From CAZFJG01 sp964410915 (GTDB lineage Bacteria > Synergistota > Synergistia > Synergistales > JAFGMB01): 64,000 bases of DNA. Positions 17,716 to 26,378 of this stretch are shown here, in pieces. A program made the position numbers and the translations under genes. The stretch is taken from the NCBI GenBank assembly GCA_964410915.1, contig CAYPIU010000003.1, positions 1 through 64,000 on the forward strand. Direction: 5' to 3'. Within the stretch, counting starts at the first letter, position 1. Each line of letters starts with the position of its first letter. The notes beneath the pieces were generated by a model that ran no database searches, was not told where the DNA came from, and saw nothing but the letters and a program-made list of their open reading frames with translations.

Positions 17716-18450
17716 TTGAATAGAGGAGATTATGCACGGCTTGCTGAAATGATCCGTAAATCTGAAAATACGGTGGTTTTTACTGGTGCAGGCATAAGTA
17801 CAAGTGCCGGGTTACCCGATTTTCGAGGAGATAGTGGTTTGTGGAGAGATAAAGATCCTTCCCAGCTTGCTTCAGTGGAGTCTATGGAAGGTAGTCCTGA
17901 AGAATTCTACAGATTCTACTGTAAAAGAATAGAAGCTCTTCAGAAGGTCTTTCCCGGGAAGGGTCATGAGATACTTTCAGAATGGGAGCGAAAAGGTTTA
18001 ATTAAGGGAATAATTACACAAAATGTGGATGGATTACACCATAAGGCAGGTTCAAATAATGTAGCCGAGATCCATGGCAGCCTTTCTGAGGTTCAATGCA
18101 GAAAATGTGGAACCGTATATGCAGGTTCCAGTTTTCTGGAAAATCCCGATTGTAGTCAGTGTGGCGGTAAACTGCGTCCCTGTGTAGTTCTCTTTGGTGA
18201 GATGCTTCCCGTTGAACAGCTTCGCAGGGCGCAGGACCTGAGTTATGGATGTGATCTTTTTATTGTTCTCGGATCATCCCTAAAGGTTTCTCCTGCCAAC
18301 TGGTTTCCCAGAGAGGCAAAAAAGGAAGGAGCGATTCTGGTAATTGTAAATTTCCAGCAAACACCGCTGGATAATATTGCGGATCTTGTAATACATGACC
18401 CAATAGATGAGGTATTAAATGAATTAGATTCAATCCTGATCCAGGGATAG
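17716..18450 (+). CDS. cobB: NAD-dependent protein deacylase, Sir2 family
   Basis: 244 residues. NAD-site motifs GAGISTSAGLPDFRG (residues 22-36) and QNVDGLHHKAGS (the catalytic His lies in EIHGSL) are present, with two Zn cysteine pairs CRKCG and CSQCGG. GSSLKVSPAN and NFQQTPLD follow. It removes acetyl and possibly longer acyl groups from lysines, for example reactivating acyl-CoA synthetases. The start is a TTG at 17716 with AGGGAGGA at 17702-17709. It appears monocistronic; a separate promoter starts within 20 bp of its stop. Confidence 0.93.
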   Translation: MNRGDYARLAEMIRKSENTVVFTGAGISTSAGLPDFRGDSGLWRDKDPSQLASVESMEGSPEEFYRFYCKRIEALQKVFPGKGHEILSEWERKGLIKGIITQNVDGLHHKAGSNNVAEIHGSLSEVQCRKCGTVYAGSSFLENPDCSQCGGKLRPCVVLFGEMLPVEQLRRAQDLSYGCDLFIVLGSSLKVSPANWFPREAKKEGAILVIVNFQQTPLDNIADLVIHDPIDEVLNELDSILIQG

Positions 18451-18468
18451 TTTTTTGATTTTCAGGAT

Positions 18469-18498
18469 TTGACTTTACTGTATGTAAGATGGTATAAA
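18469..18498 (+). promoter_or_regulatory. Promoter for the leader RNA
   Basis: -35 TTGACT (18469-18474), 18-bp spacer, -10 TATAAA (18493-18498). Transcription would start near 18505, about 160 nt before an intrinsic terminator and 280 nt before the next start codon. Confidence 0.55.
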
Positions 18499-18504
18499 TG
18501 TCGA

Positions 18505-18663
18505 AACCTTCGAACTTGGAGCAGTGATTATCTTGAACTTAAAAATGAGTACCTTTCCTGTAATTATAATTTATCTAAGCGTAGGCCTCCTTTGAAGGTC
18601 AGCGTTTAGTAGTGCTGACAAAATTCAAAGGCCGGGCCCTAAAAAAGGGTACCGGCCTTTTTT
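18505..18663 (+). ncRNA. Structured leader RNA, candidate attenuator or riboswitch
   Basis: A 160-nt promoter-to-terminator transcript between the sirtuin and the transporter operon. Two mutually exclusive structures can be drawn. The first pairs CCTTTGAA (18589-18596) with TTCAAAGG (18624-18631) and, inside it, GTCAGC (18598-18603) with GCTGAC (18614-18619). The second is the terminator at 18627-18663, whose 5' arm begins with the AAAGG used by the first. That overlap is the classic layout of an antiterminator/terminator switch. I do not recognise a known riboswitch or T-box consensus. Alternatively it is a stand-alone small RNA. Confidence 0.45.
18627..18663 (+). terminator. Intrinsic terminator before the transporter operon
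   Basis: Stem arms AAAGGCCGGGCCCT (18627-18640) and AGGGTACCGGCCTTT (18646-18660) with a short A-rich loop; the 3' arm ends in a run of six T. It terminates either readthrough from the sirtuin gene or the leader RNA. Confidence 0.85.
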
Positions 18664-18785
18664 AATGGAACGTGATCTTTTCCCGGGGAGGTGGTTTTCA
18701 GGTTAGATTTACTGAGATCATGCAGCAGAGCCATATGTGGAGTTCGGGCTACTAATTTTAAGAGTTTTGATTGGAGGAGAGAACA

Positions 18786-19967
18786 ATGGATGCACTTACA
18801 GCTTTTCTTATTATAGCGGTTGTTTTTGCGATTGGGGATTTTGTGGCCTGTAAAACCAGAGCTATCTGTTCTATGATTTTTGTATCAGGTCTGGTCTTTC
18901 TTGTTGGCTTCTGGTATTTCATTCCAAAAACCCTTTTTGCTGATTCCCAGTTGATCCAGGTCGGTATTCTTTCGATACCGGTTCTTCTTGTTTACATGGG
19001 GACCCTGATGAAGTTGAAAGATCTCAGGGAAGAGTGGAAGACTGTCCTTATAGCTTTTGGTGCTGTTGTGGCAGTAGGTGTTTCGATGCTTTTTGTCGCA
19101 AGTCCTATTATTGGCAAACAATTTGCGGTTGCGGGAGCTGGACCTATCTCGGGAGGTGTCGTAGCTACTTTCATGGTTAATGAGGTTGCTACTGAACTGG
19201 GTCTTGATACAGTAGCAGTTTTTGCTACTCTGCTTCTGGTACTACAGACTTTTGTAGGTCTGCCGGTCGCTTCAATATGCCTTTCAAAAGAAGCAAAAAA
19301 ACTTCATGGGCAGTACAAAGCAGGAGAATTCAGATCAGAAGATGCATCATCAAGTAAAAAGGCGGATCCGGAACAGCCGACATGGCGTTTGTTCCCTGCA
19401 TTTCCTAAAGAACTTCAAACTCCATTCATTCTTCTCATGAAAACAGTTCTTGTAGGGTGGCTTGCATTTCAGGCTGCTGCTCTTACAGGCGGTGCTGTCA
19501 ACAAATATATTCTTTGTCTTATATTCGGAATGGTCTTTTATGAGACAGGTTTTCTTGAACACAAGATCATGGACAAGGCTAATGCTACAGGATTTCTTCT
19601 GTTTCCTCTTATGATCATTATCTTCCTCAATCTTCCAAAGGCAACTCCTGATATGGTCGCGGAACTTATTTCCCCGATAGTAATATCCTTTGCGATCTCA
19701 CTGGTGGGTATTGGTATCGTAACCTTTGTTCTTGGAAAGATATGCAAATATTCCTGGGGACTTTCTCTGGCCCTTGGAGTAACATGTATGTTCGGTTTTC
19801 CAGGGACCTATATAGTCTCTCAGGAGGTATGTCAGGCTGTTTCCAATACCGTAGAAGAGAAGGAATTCCTTTTGAGCCGTATCCTCCCCAAGATGCTTGT
19901 GGCTGGTTTTACAACTGTTACCATTGCATCAGTTGTGCTTGCCGGTTTTCTGGTCAAATATCTGTAA
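18786..19967 (+). CDS. Predicted secondary transporter, about 11 membrane helices
   Basis: 393 residues from the ATG at 18786 (GGAGGAGA at 18773-18780). Hydrophobic segments cover most of the length, with one central cytoplasmic loop (about residues 170-205, charged, KKAKK to WRLFP). Gly-rich helix SGGVVATFMVNEVATELGL in the first half and GVTCMFGFPGTYIVSQEVCQ in the second suggest an inverted-repeat carrier of the Na+/glutamate (ESS) type, but the similarity is distant and the substrate is unassigned. It is followed by an amidohydrolase (30 bp) and an M20D peptidase, so it probably imports a peptide or N-acyl amino acid for them. Confidence 0.75.
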   Translation: MDALTAFLIIAVVFAIGDFVACKTRAICSMIFVSGLVFLVGFWYFIPKTLFADSQLIQVGILSIPVLLVYMGTLMKLKDLREEWKTVLIAFGAVVAVGVSMLFVASPIIGKQFAVAGAGPISGGVVATFMVNEVATELGLDTVAVFATLLLVLQTFVGLPVASICLSKEAKKLHGQYKAGEFRSEDASSSKKADPEQPTWRLFPAFPKELQTPFILLMKTVLVGWLAFQAAALTGGAVNKYILCLIFGMVFYETGFLEHKIMDKANATGFLLFPLMIIIFLNLPKATPDMVAELISPIVISFAISLVGIGIVTFVLGKICKYSWGLSLALGVTCMFGFPGTYIVSQEVCQAVSNTVEEKEFLLSRILPKMLVAGFTTVTIASVVLAGFLVKYL

Positions 19968-19997
19968 ATTTCAGTGCAATTTTCAGGAGGTTTTAGA

Positions 19998-21200
19998 ATG
20001 GTTCAGGATAAGACACTTTTCAAGGGCATGACTTTGATAGATGGTACAGGCAATCCCCCTGTGAAAGATGCATATTTTGTAGTTGAAGAGGGAAGGATCG
20101 CAGACAGGGGGCAGGGTCCTCTGCCTGAGGATCAGGTTTTTCATAATACCGTGGATCTTTCAGGAAAATTTGTAACCCCCGGATTAATGAACTGCCATAC
20201 CCATGTTGTCATGGAACCTGTTGCTGATCTCCAGGCTTTCTTCAGTAAACAGACACCTGCTACTCTTGCTGCGAGAGGAGTAGCAAATATGCAGAAACTG
20301 CTTTGTTCAGGTACGACCTTCGTAAGGGACATGGGGGCTCCTTTTGCAGTTGATATTGATATTAAAAAATGTATGCAGGAGGGTGTTTTTGAGGGACCGG
20401 ATATATATTGTTCAGCAAAAATGATAACAATGACCGGTGGACACGGTTGGATGTTCGGTAGAGAGGCCGACGGGCCTGATGAGGTTAGAAAGGCAGCAAG
20501 AGAGCAGTTGAGGGCTGGTGCGGACGTAGTCAAGATAATGGCGACAGGTGGAGTACTCACTCCAGGTGTTGAGCCCGGTTCTCCCCAGCTTACAGAGGAG
20601 GAGATCCGTTCTGCCGTGGAAGAGGCACACAAGGCCGGTAAGAAAACAGCATCACATGCCCAGGGGACTTCGGGAATTAAAAACGCAGTAAGGGCTGGTA
20701 TCGATTCAATTGAACACGGCTGTTTTCTTGATGATGAAGCTATAGAGCTTATGCTTGAACATGGCACATATTTTGTGCCTACTCTGGCTGCAGTCCAGCT
20801 CATTGTTGATAATGGCGTTGAAGCGGGCATTCCGGAATATGCTGTAAAGAAATGCCTTTATGTCATTGAGCATCATATTGAAAGCTTCAGAAAAGCGAGG
20901 GAAGCTGGTGTTAAAATAGCATGTGGTACTGATGCAAGCACACCCTTTAACGGTTTTGAAAATACTCCCTTTGAACTTGTTCTGATGGAACGGGCCGGAA
21001 TGACACCAATGGAAACGATAGTCTCAGCCACCAGGACAAGCTCTGAATTGATAGGTTGTGACCATGACTACGGAACTCTGGAGAAGGGCAAGAACGCAGA
21101 TTTTCTTGTTATGCAGAATGATCCCCTCTCAGATCTTGGTGCATTTACGGATCTTGAGGGAGTATACAAGAAAGGTAGCAATTTCCTGGAAATAAAATAG
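19998..21200 (+). CDS. Metal-dependent amidohydrolase (Xaa-Arg/Pro dipeptidase or imidazolonepropionase-like)
   Basis: 400 residues from the ATG at 19998 (AGGAGG at 19985-19990). Amidohydrolase-superfamily metal ligands appear in order: NCHTHV (HxH, about residue 64), the bridging lysine in DVVKIMATGG (about residue 180), the histidine in TASHAQG (about 218), SIEHGC (about 239) and GTDAS (about 312). Closest in layout to the Sgx9260-type Zn carboxypeptidases that cleave Xaa-Arg or Xaa-Lys dipeptides. Operon context with an M20D peptidase and a carrier supports dipeptide or N-acyl amino acid hydrolysis in the cytoplasm. Confidence 0.85.
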   Translation: MVQDKTLFKGMTLIDGTGNPPVKDAYFVVEEGRIADRGQGPLPEDQVFHNTVDLSGKFVTPGLMNCHTHVVMEPVADLQAFFSKQTPATLAARGVANMQKLLCSGTTFVRDMGAPFAVDIDIKKCMQEGVFEGPDIYCSAKMITMTGGHGWMFGREADGPDEVRKAAREQLRAGADVVKIMATGGVLTPGVEPGSPQLTEEEIRSAVEEAHKAGKKTASHAQGTSGIKNAVRAGIDSIEHGCFLDDEAIELMLEHGTYFVPTLAAVQLIVDNGVEAGIPEYAVKKCLYVIEHHIESFRKAREAGVKIACGTDASTPFNGFENTPFELVLMERAGMTPMETIVSATRTSSELIGCDHDYGTLEKGKNADFLVMQNDPLSDLGAFTDLEGVYKKGSNFLEIK

Positions 21201-21248
21201 AGATTTTTCCTGATAAGGCAGGTTTAAACTTGAACGGAGGTCAATTGA

Positions 21249-22448
21249 ATGCTTGAAAAAGTAAGGTCTCTTTCGCAGAAGGAGTTCCCGAACGTAGTTG
21301 AATTGAGAAGGCATTTTCACATGCATCCAGAGGTTGCTTGGACAGAGGTTGAAACCACAAAAAAAGTTGCAGAACTTCTCGCGTCTTATGGATGTGAAAA
21401 TATCAGGACAGGATGCAAGGGTACTGATTGCGGTGTTACTGCAGAGATCTCCGGCACATCACCGGGGCCCTGCGTTGCTCTAAGGGCAGATATGGATGCT
21501 TTACCTTTGCAGGAAGAGAACGATGTACCCTATAGATCAGAGAACGAAGGGGTAATGCACGCCTGCGGGCATGATGCGCATACTGCAATGCTCCTTGGTG
21601 CAGCCAGAGTCCTTTTGTCAATGAAGGACCAGCTTTCCGGAAAGGTAAAACTGATCTTCCAGCCGGCTGAGGAACATGGTCTTGTATCAGGAGCTGACAA
21701 TATGGTTTCTGAAGGGGTTCTTGATGGAGTCGACGTAATATGCGGACTTCACGTCTGGTCTCCTATCCAGTCGGGGAAAATAGGTTACCGTTCAGGTCCT
21801 ATTATGGCTTCATGCGATGCATGGGATGCTGAAATAACAGGCAAGGGCGGTCATGGTTCGGCCCCTCACAGGGCGATAGATCCAACTATTCCGGCTGGTC
21901 ATATAATTGCTTCCCTTCAGAGCATTGTGGGAAGGGAGATCGATGCCCAGGAAACGGCAGTTATAAGTACAGGCAAAATGGAATCCGGGTCTGCTTTCAA
22001 TATCATTCCTGAAAAAGTCAAGCTTCTCGGTACATGCAGAACATTTAATCCCGTGGTTCAGGATGCTATTGAAGAAAAGATCGGCAGGCTTATAAAGGGT
22101 ATTTCTGCATCTTTCCAGTGTACTGCTAATTATGGTTATACAAGATACGTGCCTCCTACGATCAATGACCCGGAAGCAAGTTCACTTGTAAAAGAACTTG
22201 CTGAAGAGTTTGTCGGGGAAAATAATGTCGAGGAATCTCCGCTTGTAATGGGTTCTGAGGATTTCAGCTATTTTCAGCGAAAAATCCCTGGAGCTTTCTT
22301 CTTTCTTGGATGTGGTAACACAGAGAAAGGAAGTGCAAATGACCATCATTCTCCAACCTTTAATATAGATGAGGATGTCCTTGTGACAGGTGTTGAGATG
22401 CTTGCGGGATTCGCCCTTTCCTGGAAGGATAAAATGAGCAGGGTATAG
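21249..22448 (+). CDS. M20D family amidohydrolase (hippurate hydrolase/aminoacylase type)
   Basis: 399 residues. M20D motifs: RRHFHMHPEVAWTE (residues 17-30), ALRADMDALP, HACGHDAHTAMLLGAA (metal-binding Cys and His), FQPAEEH (catalytic Glu pair), GHGSAPHRAIDP in the lid domain, and MGSEDFSYF near the C-terminus. It hydrolyses N-acyl amino acids or related amides. The ribosome-binding site AACGGAGG lies ahead of the ATG. Last gene of the transporter-amidohydrolase operon; a strong palindromic terminator follows at 22481. Confidence 0.93.
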   Translation: MLEKVRSLSQKEFPNVVELRRHFHMHPEVAWTEVETTKKVAELLASYGCENIRTGCKGTDCGVTAEISGTSPGPCVALRADMDALPLQEENDVPYRSENEGVMHACGHDAHTAMLLGAARVLLSMKDQLSGKVKLIFQPAEEHGLVSGADNMVSEGVLDGVDVICGLHVWSPIQSGKIGYRSGPIMASCDAWDAEITGKGGHGSAPHRAIDPTIPAGHIIASLQSIVGREIDAQETAVISTGKMESGSAFNIIPEKVKLLGTCRTFNPVVQDAIEEKIGRLIKGISASFQCTANYGYTRYVPPTINDPEASSLVKELAEEFVGENNVEESPLVMGSEDFSYFQRKIPGAFFFLGCGNTEKGSANDHHSPTFNIDEDVLVTGVEMLAGFALSWKDKMSRV

Positions 22449-22480
22449 CCCCAGGTTACATCGGGTATGTTTTAATTATT

Positions 22481-22509
22481 AAGGAGGCCTGCTATAGCAG
22501 GCCTCCTTT
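22481..22509 (+). terminator. Palindromic terminator between convergent operons
   Basis: AAGGAGGCCTGC and GCAGGCCTCCTT form perfect 12-bp arms around TATA, followed by TTTCAT. The T-run is short, but the stem is very strong and the position between convergent genes fits termination. Confidence 0.8.
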
Positions 22510-22587
22510 CATAGAGAGTCAGATTCTCTATGTTTTTCACTTCTCACGTGGAGAAGGAGGGGGCATATTTAAGAAACTCTTCTAAAT

Positions 22588-23508
22588 CTACTCTACGATA
22601 GTTTCTTTTCCATGATACTTTTCATCCATCACTTCTTCCGGAAGGTAGAGATCTTCCTTTTTCCTGATATCATCAAGGTGTACCACTTCTGCGAAATCCC
22701 TGAACGAGATTAGTTTGTCGCTGTATTTTTCAGATATACCTTCCCTGCGGACCTCTGTCATAACTTCATACATACCCTTAGCTGCAGAATAAAGAGGTGT
22801 AAGGGCCGGAACTATCCATTTATATCCCAAATCACCTGCTTCCGAGACAGGTATCAAGGGTGTTTTACCGCCCTCTATAAAGTTCAGCATAAGATCTGTG
22901 CCTTTAAGTCTATCTGATGTTATACGGATCTGTTCAATAGTTTCAAGTGCTTCGATAAAGATCATGTCAACGCCCAGTTCGACACCTTTCGAGGCACGGA
23001 TGAGGGCATCTTCGAAACCATGTACTGCAAGAGAATCTATTCTGTAGATTATAAGGAAATCGGGATCCAGTTTATCTCTGGTATCCATAGCGGCCCTTAA
23101 TTTACCCTTCATCTCATCAAAGGAAATGACTTGTTTCCCTTCCATGTGTCCGCATCTTTTCGGGGCAACCTGGTCCTCAATAAAAAGTCCCGCTGCACCA
23201 GTGTTGATGTATTCTTCTACAGTCCTGCAGACATTGACAGCGTTCCCGAAGCCATTATCGGAATCTGCTACAACGGGAATATTTACCGCTCTGACAATTG
23301 ATCTTACCTGTTCCGACATTTCGGATAGAGTCAGCAGCCCGACATCGGGTTGTCCAAGTTTGACCGCTGCAGTTCCATAACCTGAGTGCTGAAGTGCTTC
23401 AAAGCCGGTCATTTCACATATTCTGGCGCTTAGTCCATCGTATACTCCAGGTGCTACAACAGGTTCAGGTTGCCTAAGTCGCTCTCGAAGGATCTCTGAT
23501 CTTTTCAA
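22588..23508 (-). CDS. Isocitrate lyase/PEP mutase superfamily lyase (methylisocitrate or 2,3-dimethylmalate lyase-like), copy 2
   Basis: 306 residues. ICL/PEPM TIM-barrel landmarks: QHSGYGTAAVKLGQPD, the Mg-binding DSDNGFGN, IEDQVAPKRCGH (the KxCGH lyase signature with the catalytic Cys) and FIEGGKTPLIP. Family enzymes split 2-methylisocitrate, 2,3-dimethylmalate, oxaloacetate or related hydroxy acids. The start is uncertain: a TTG at 23508 fits AGGAG best; another TTG is at 23514. It is the last gene of the TRAP operon and a paralogue of the preceding gene. The KRCGH motif argues against a phosphonate mutase. The exact substrate is not readable. Confidence 0.88.
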   Translation of the reverse strand: MKRSEILRERLRQPEPVVAPGVYDGLSARICEMTGFEALQHSGYGTAAVKLGQPDVGLLTLSEMSEQVRSIVRAVNIPVVADSDNGFGNAVNVCRTVEEYINTGAAGLFIEDQVAPKRCGHMEGKQVISFDEMKGKLRAAMDTRDKLDPDFLIIYRIDSLAVHGFEDALIRASKGVELGVDMIFIEALETIEQIRITSDRLKGTDLMLNFIEGGKTPLIPVSEAGDLGYKWIVPALTPLYSAAKGMYEVMTEVRREGISEKYSDKLISFRDFAEVVHLDDIRKKEDLYLPEEVMDEKYHGKETIVE

Positions 23509-23573
23509 AGGCAAGGACTCCTTTAGTTACAGGCAGAAACTCTTTCCAGAATTACTGCCTGTATGATTTAATT

Positions 23574-24446
23574 CTATTTTCTTCCTGTTGCATATTCTGC
23601 TTCCATCTTTTTTATTTCAGGTAGTCCTATAAGGTTGTTAAAATCTTTAAAAGTTATCATTCTGTCCGAAAGAGCACTTGTTGTTCCGGTTTCCATGAGA
23701 GTTTTCATTATTTCGGTTACTGCTTTAGCCATAGCATAGGTTGCTGTAACCGGAAAGATCGCAATGTCAAACCCGATCTCATTCAGACTTGAGACCGGAA
23801 GGTAGGGAGTACGGCCATGTTCGACCATATTTGCCAGAACCGGTACATCGAAGCTTGAGGTGATGGTTTTCATTTCTTCCTCACTTTCAGGAGATTCTAT
23901 GAAAAGAATATCTGCCCCTGCATCTGCGTAGGCTCTGCCGCGTTCAATAGCTTCATTGATCCCCAGTGTTGTCCTTGCGTCCGTTCTGGCCATGATCAGG
24001 AAATTATCATCATATCTGGCATCACATGCTGCTTTTATTTTCCCAGCCATTTCTTCAGAAGAAATGATCTCTCTTCCTGTCATGTGTCCGCATTTCTTAG
24101 GGGCTACCTGATCTTCAAGCTGTATGCAGGACGCACCGGCCTTCTCATATTCACGAACTGTTCTGGCTACATTTACAGCGTTACCATAACCTGTATCTCC
24201 ATCAGCAATAAGCGGTATGTCAACAGCTTCGGAAATCCTGGAAACCCTCCAGGTCATTTCTGTAAGTGTAAGAAGTCCCACATCCGGTTTACCGAGCATG
24301 CTTGCTGAAGTTCCGTAACCAGTCATGTAAAGGGCACTAAATCCCTGATCCTGGATTATCCTGGCAGTAAGACAATCATGAACGCCTGGAGCTACAAGTA
24401 TTTCGCTGCTTTGTAAAAGTTTCCTGAGACTCTCTCGATCTCTCAA
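23574..24446 (-). CDS. Isocitrate lyase/PEP mutase superfamily lyase, copy 1
   Basis: 290 residues with a TTG start at 24446. Same motif order as its neighbour: YMTGYGTSASMLGKPD, ADGDTGYGNAVN, QLEDQVAPKKCGH and NMVEHGRTPYLP. The intact catalytic Cys in KKCGH suggests carbon-carbon lyase activity, such as methylisocitrate or dimethylmalate lyase. It follows the TRAP large permease gene by 28 bp, which points to a carboxylate imported by that system as the substrate source. A hairpin (ACAGGCAG with CTGCCTGT, 23529-23562) separates it from copy 2. Confidence 0.9.
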   Translation of the reverse strand: MRDRESLRKLLQSSEILVAPGVHDCLTARIIQDQGFSALYMTGYGTSASMLGKPDVGLLTLTEMTWRVSRISEAVDIPLIADGDTGYGNAVNVARTVREYEKAGASCIQLEDQVAPKKCGHMTGREIISSEEMAGKIKAACDARYDDNFLIMARTDARTTLGINEAIERGRAYADAGADILFIESPESEEEMKTITSSFDVPVLANMVEHGRTPYLPVSSLNEIGFDIAIFPVTATYAMAKAVTEIMKTLMETGTTSALSDRMITFKDFNNLIGLPEIKKMEAEYATGRK

Positions 24447-24474
24447 GCAAAAACCATCCTTTCCGGGATGTTCT

Positions 24475-25755
24475 CTAATGCATTATCGATGGCAGCCAGA
24501 GGCTCAACTGCGGGAAGAGTATCGAAAGCGCCACCATGAATGCCATAAGGATGATGAAAGGCCATACACCCTGGATAATGTCACCCATATGAATATCTTT
24601 TCTGAGTCCGTTTATTACGTAAAGGTTCATACCTACAGGTGGAGTGATCAATGCCATTGTCATGTTTATTGTAAGTATGATCGCATACCAGATCGGGTCT
24701 ATTTGCAGAGCGTGGAGTATGGGGGTGACCAGAGGCATGGTAAGCAGAATTATGGACACTGTTTCAAGGATCATGCCAAGGACGAGCATAAGTACGTTCA
24801 TGGCAAGGATGAACATGATCGGAGTGAAATTGTTTTGAATGATGAGTTCTGTAAGCTTTTGAGGTATCATAAGCATGGTCATTACCTTACCGAAAAGGAC
24901 AGCAGCAGCGATTATCAGAGCTATCATAGATGAAGTCCCTACGGATCTTAGACAAACCTTCGGCAGGTCTGAAAATTTAATTGAACGGTATATGACCAAA
25001 GTGATGAAAAGACTGTATACCAGCCCGACAGCCGCAGCTTCTGTAGGCGTGAATATTCCGGAATAGATGCCGCCGATGATAAGTACGGGAAGAAATATAC
25101 CCCAGATATTTTTCCTGGTTATCCTGAGTCGCTCCGGCCAGGTGGTGCGTTCCATAGGTGTAAATCCACCCTTTTTACTCTTTATGACAGAATAGATAAT
25201 AAATATCATCGTAAGGATCAATCCCGGGATAACACCTGCCATGAAGAGTGCTCCGACTGATTCTTCGGTTATGGCGCCATAGAGGATCATTGGTATGCTT
25301 GGCGGGATCAATATCCCCAGCGTTCCCCCTGCCGCAAGTAATCCCAGGGTAAACTTCTTATCATAACCTCTTTCAGTCATTGCCGGATAGGCGACCATTC
25401 CTATTGTTGCTGCTGTTGCTGCCCCGGAACCGGTAATGGCAGCAAAAAATGCGCAAGCCAGTATTGTTGCTATTGCCAGTCCGCCGGGAAGATGACGGAC
25501 CCATGCGTTCATTACGTCGAAAAGGTCATCTCCAACTCTACCATCAAGAAGGACCTGACTCATCAGTATAAAGAGCGGAATGGCAAGTATGGTAAAACTT
25601 TCCATTGAAGAGTACATGGTCGAACCAACGATCTGTGTTGGGAGGTCATAGAGCAGAATAAGCAGCACAGATGTTGAACCAAGGGAGAATGCAACCGGGA
25701 GACCCATAAAAAGGATAAAAAGAAGAAGACCTATTACCATCATAAAGCTCAGCAT
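24475..25755 (-). CDS. dctM: TRAP transporter large permease subunit DctM
   Basis: 426 residues with about 12 hydrophobic segments. Typical DctM sequence: LFILMSQVLLDGRVGDDLF, AAITGSGAATAATIG, GILIPPSIPMILYG and ALITPPVGMNLYV. It carries a carboxylate with Na+ across the inner membrane. It overlaps dctQ by 7 bp. Sits between the small permease and the two ICL-family lyases, so transport and catabolism are in one transcript. Confidence 0.95.
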   Translation of the reverse strand: MLSFMMVIGLLLFILFMGLPVAFSLGSTSVLLILLYDLPTQIVGSTMYSSMESFTILAIPLFILMSQVLLDGRVGDDLFDVMNAWVRHLPGGLAIATILACAFFAAITGSGAATAATIGMVAYPAMTERGYDKKFTLGLLAAGGTLGILIPPSIPMILYGAITEESVGALFMAGVIPGLILTMIFIIYSVIKSKKGGFTPMERTTWPERLRITRKNIWGIFLPVLIIGGIYSGIFTPTEAAAVGLVYSLFITLVIYRSIKFSDLPKVCLRSVGTSSMIALIIAAAVLFGKVMTMLMIPQKLTELIIQNNFTPIMFILAMNVLMLVLGMILETVSIILLTMPLVTPILHALQIDPIWYAIILTINMTMALITPPVGMNLYVINGLRKDIHMGDIIQGVWPFIILMAFMVALSILFPQLSLWLPSIMH

Positions 25756-26270
25756 GTCTGTTCACTCTCCTTTTTGTCCTGGCCTGTAATAGCTGAAAAT
25801 TTTGATCCTGTAAGAATTATGAACTGGAGCGTAAGTATGGAAAAACCCACCATAAGAGCAAGGTGCGGTATCCATAGAGGCATTCTCAGGGGTGTGGCTG
25901 AGAGTTTGCCGTATTTAAGAGTCGCTTCAAGCATGTGCAATCCCTGAAAAGCTACATAACCTGAGAAAACTGTACCCAGAATGCTTGTGAAAAATTCCAG
26001 AATATCCTGGGTTTTCCGGGAAAAGCGGATTAATAGAAGATCTATTCTCACATGTTTTCCTACCTGAAGAGTGTAAGCAGCACCTGCTAGCATAGTCCAG
26101 ATGAAAAGATAGATGGCAATTTCCTGTGCCCAGATAGTGGGCGAATTGAAAAAATAACGCGCAATGACTTCATAGAAAAGTATGATACCCATGATCATGA
26201 TACCCAGACCGCTAAAGTAACCGATCATAAGGTTCATCTTTTCCACGAAGTGTTTAATTGATGACAGCAT
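25749..26270 (-). CDS. dctQ: TRAP transporter small permease subunit DctQ
   Basis: 173 residues with four membrane helices. The conserved EVIARYFFNSPTIWAQEIAIYLF and the GKHVRIDLL motif are diagnostic for DctQ. It forms the membrane complex with DctM. The stop overlaps the dctM start. A stem-loop (GCAGGAC with GTCCTGC, 26306-26334) separates it from dctP and may uncouple expression so that the binding protein is made in excess. Confidence 0.93.
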   Translation of the reverse strand: MLSSIKHFVEKMNLMIGYFSGLGIMIMGIILFYEVIARYFFNSPTIWAQEIAIYLFIWTMLAGAAYTLQVGKHVRIDLLLIRFSRKTQDILEFFTSILGTVFSGYVAFQGLHMLEATLKYGKLSATPLRMPLWIPHLALMVGFSILTLQFIILTGSKFSAITGQDKKESEQTC

Positions 26271-26305
26271 GTCAATTCCCCATTTCAGGTTGTTCTCGGA
26301 TTAAA

Positions 26306-26334
26306 GCAGGACAAGAGTTACCCTCCTGTCCTGC
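26306..26334 (-). other. Stem-loop between dctP and dctQ
   Basis: Arms GCAGGAC and GTCCTGC around a 15-nt loop, in the 108-bp dctP-dctQ spacer. No long T-run follows on the minus strand. It may be an mRNA-processing or partial termination element that raises the dctP to dctQ ratio. Confidence 0.5.
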
Positions 26335-26378
26335 CCATTTTTTACATTAGAAGTACCAGAGTTTATTCTGAAATTGAA

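Noticed and set aside
20141..20830. A 229-codon minus-strand frame inside the amidohydrolase gene
   Set aside because: It lies fully within a well-supported gene with all catalytic motifs; the composition (Ser/Pro-rich) is typical of an antisense shadow.
22535..22562. CACGTG in TTCTCACGTGGAGAA as a third parS
   Set aside because: The flanks differ from TGTTTC/GAAACA at several positions; it is a small hairpin near the 22.5 kb terminator.
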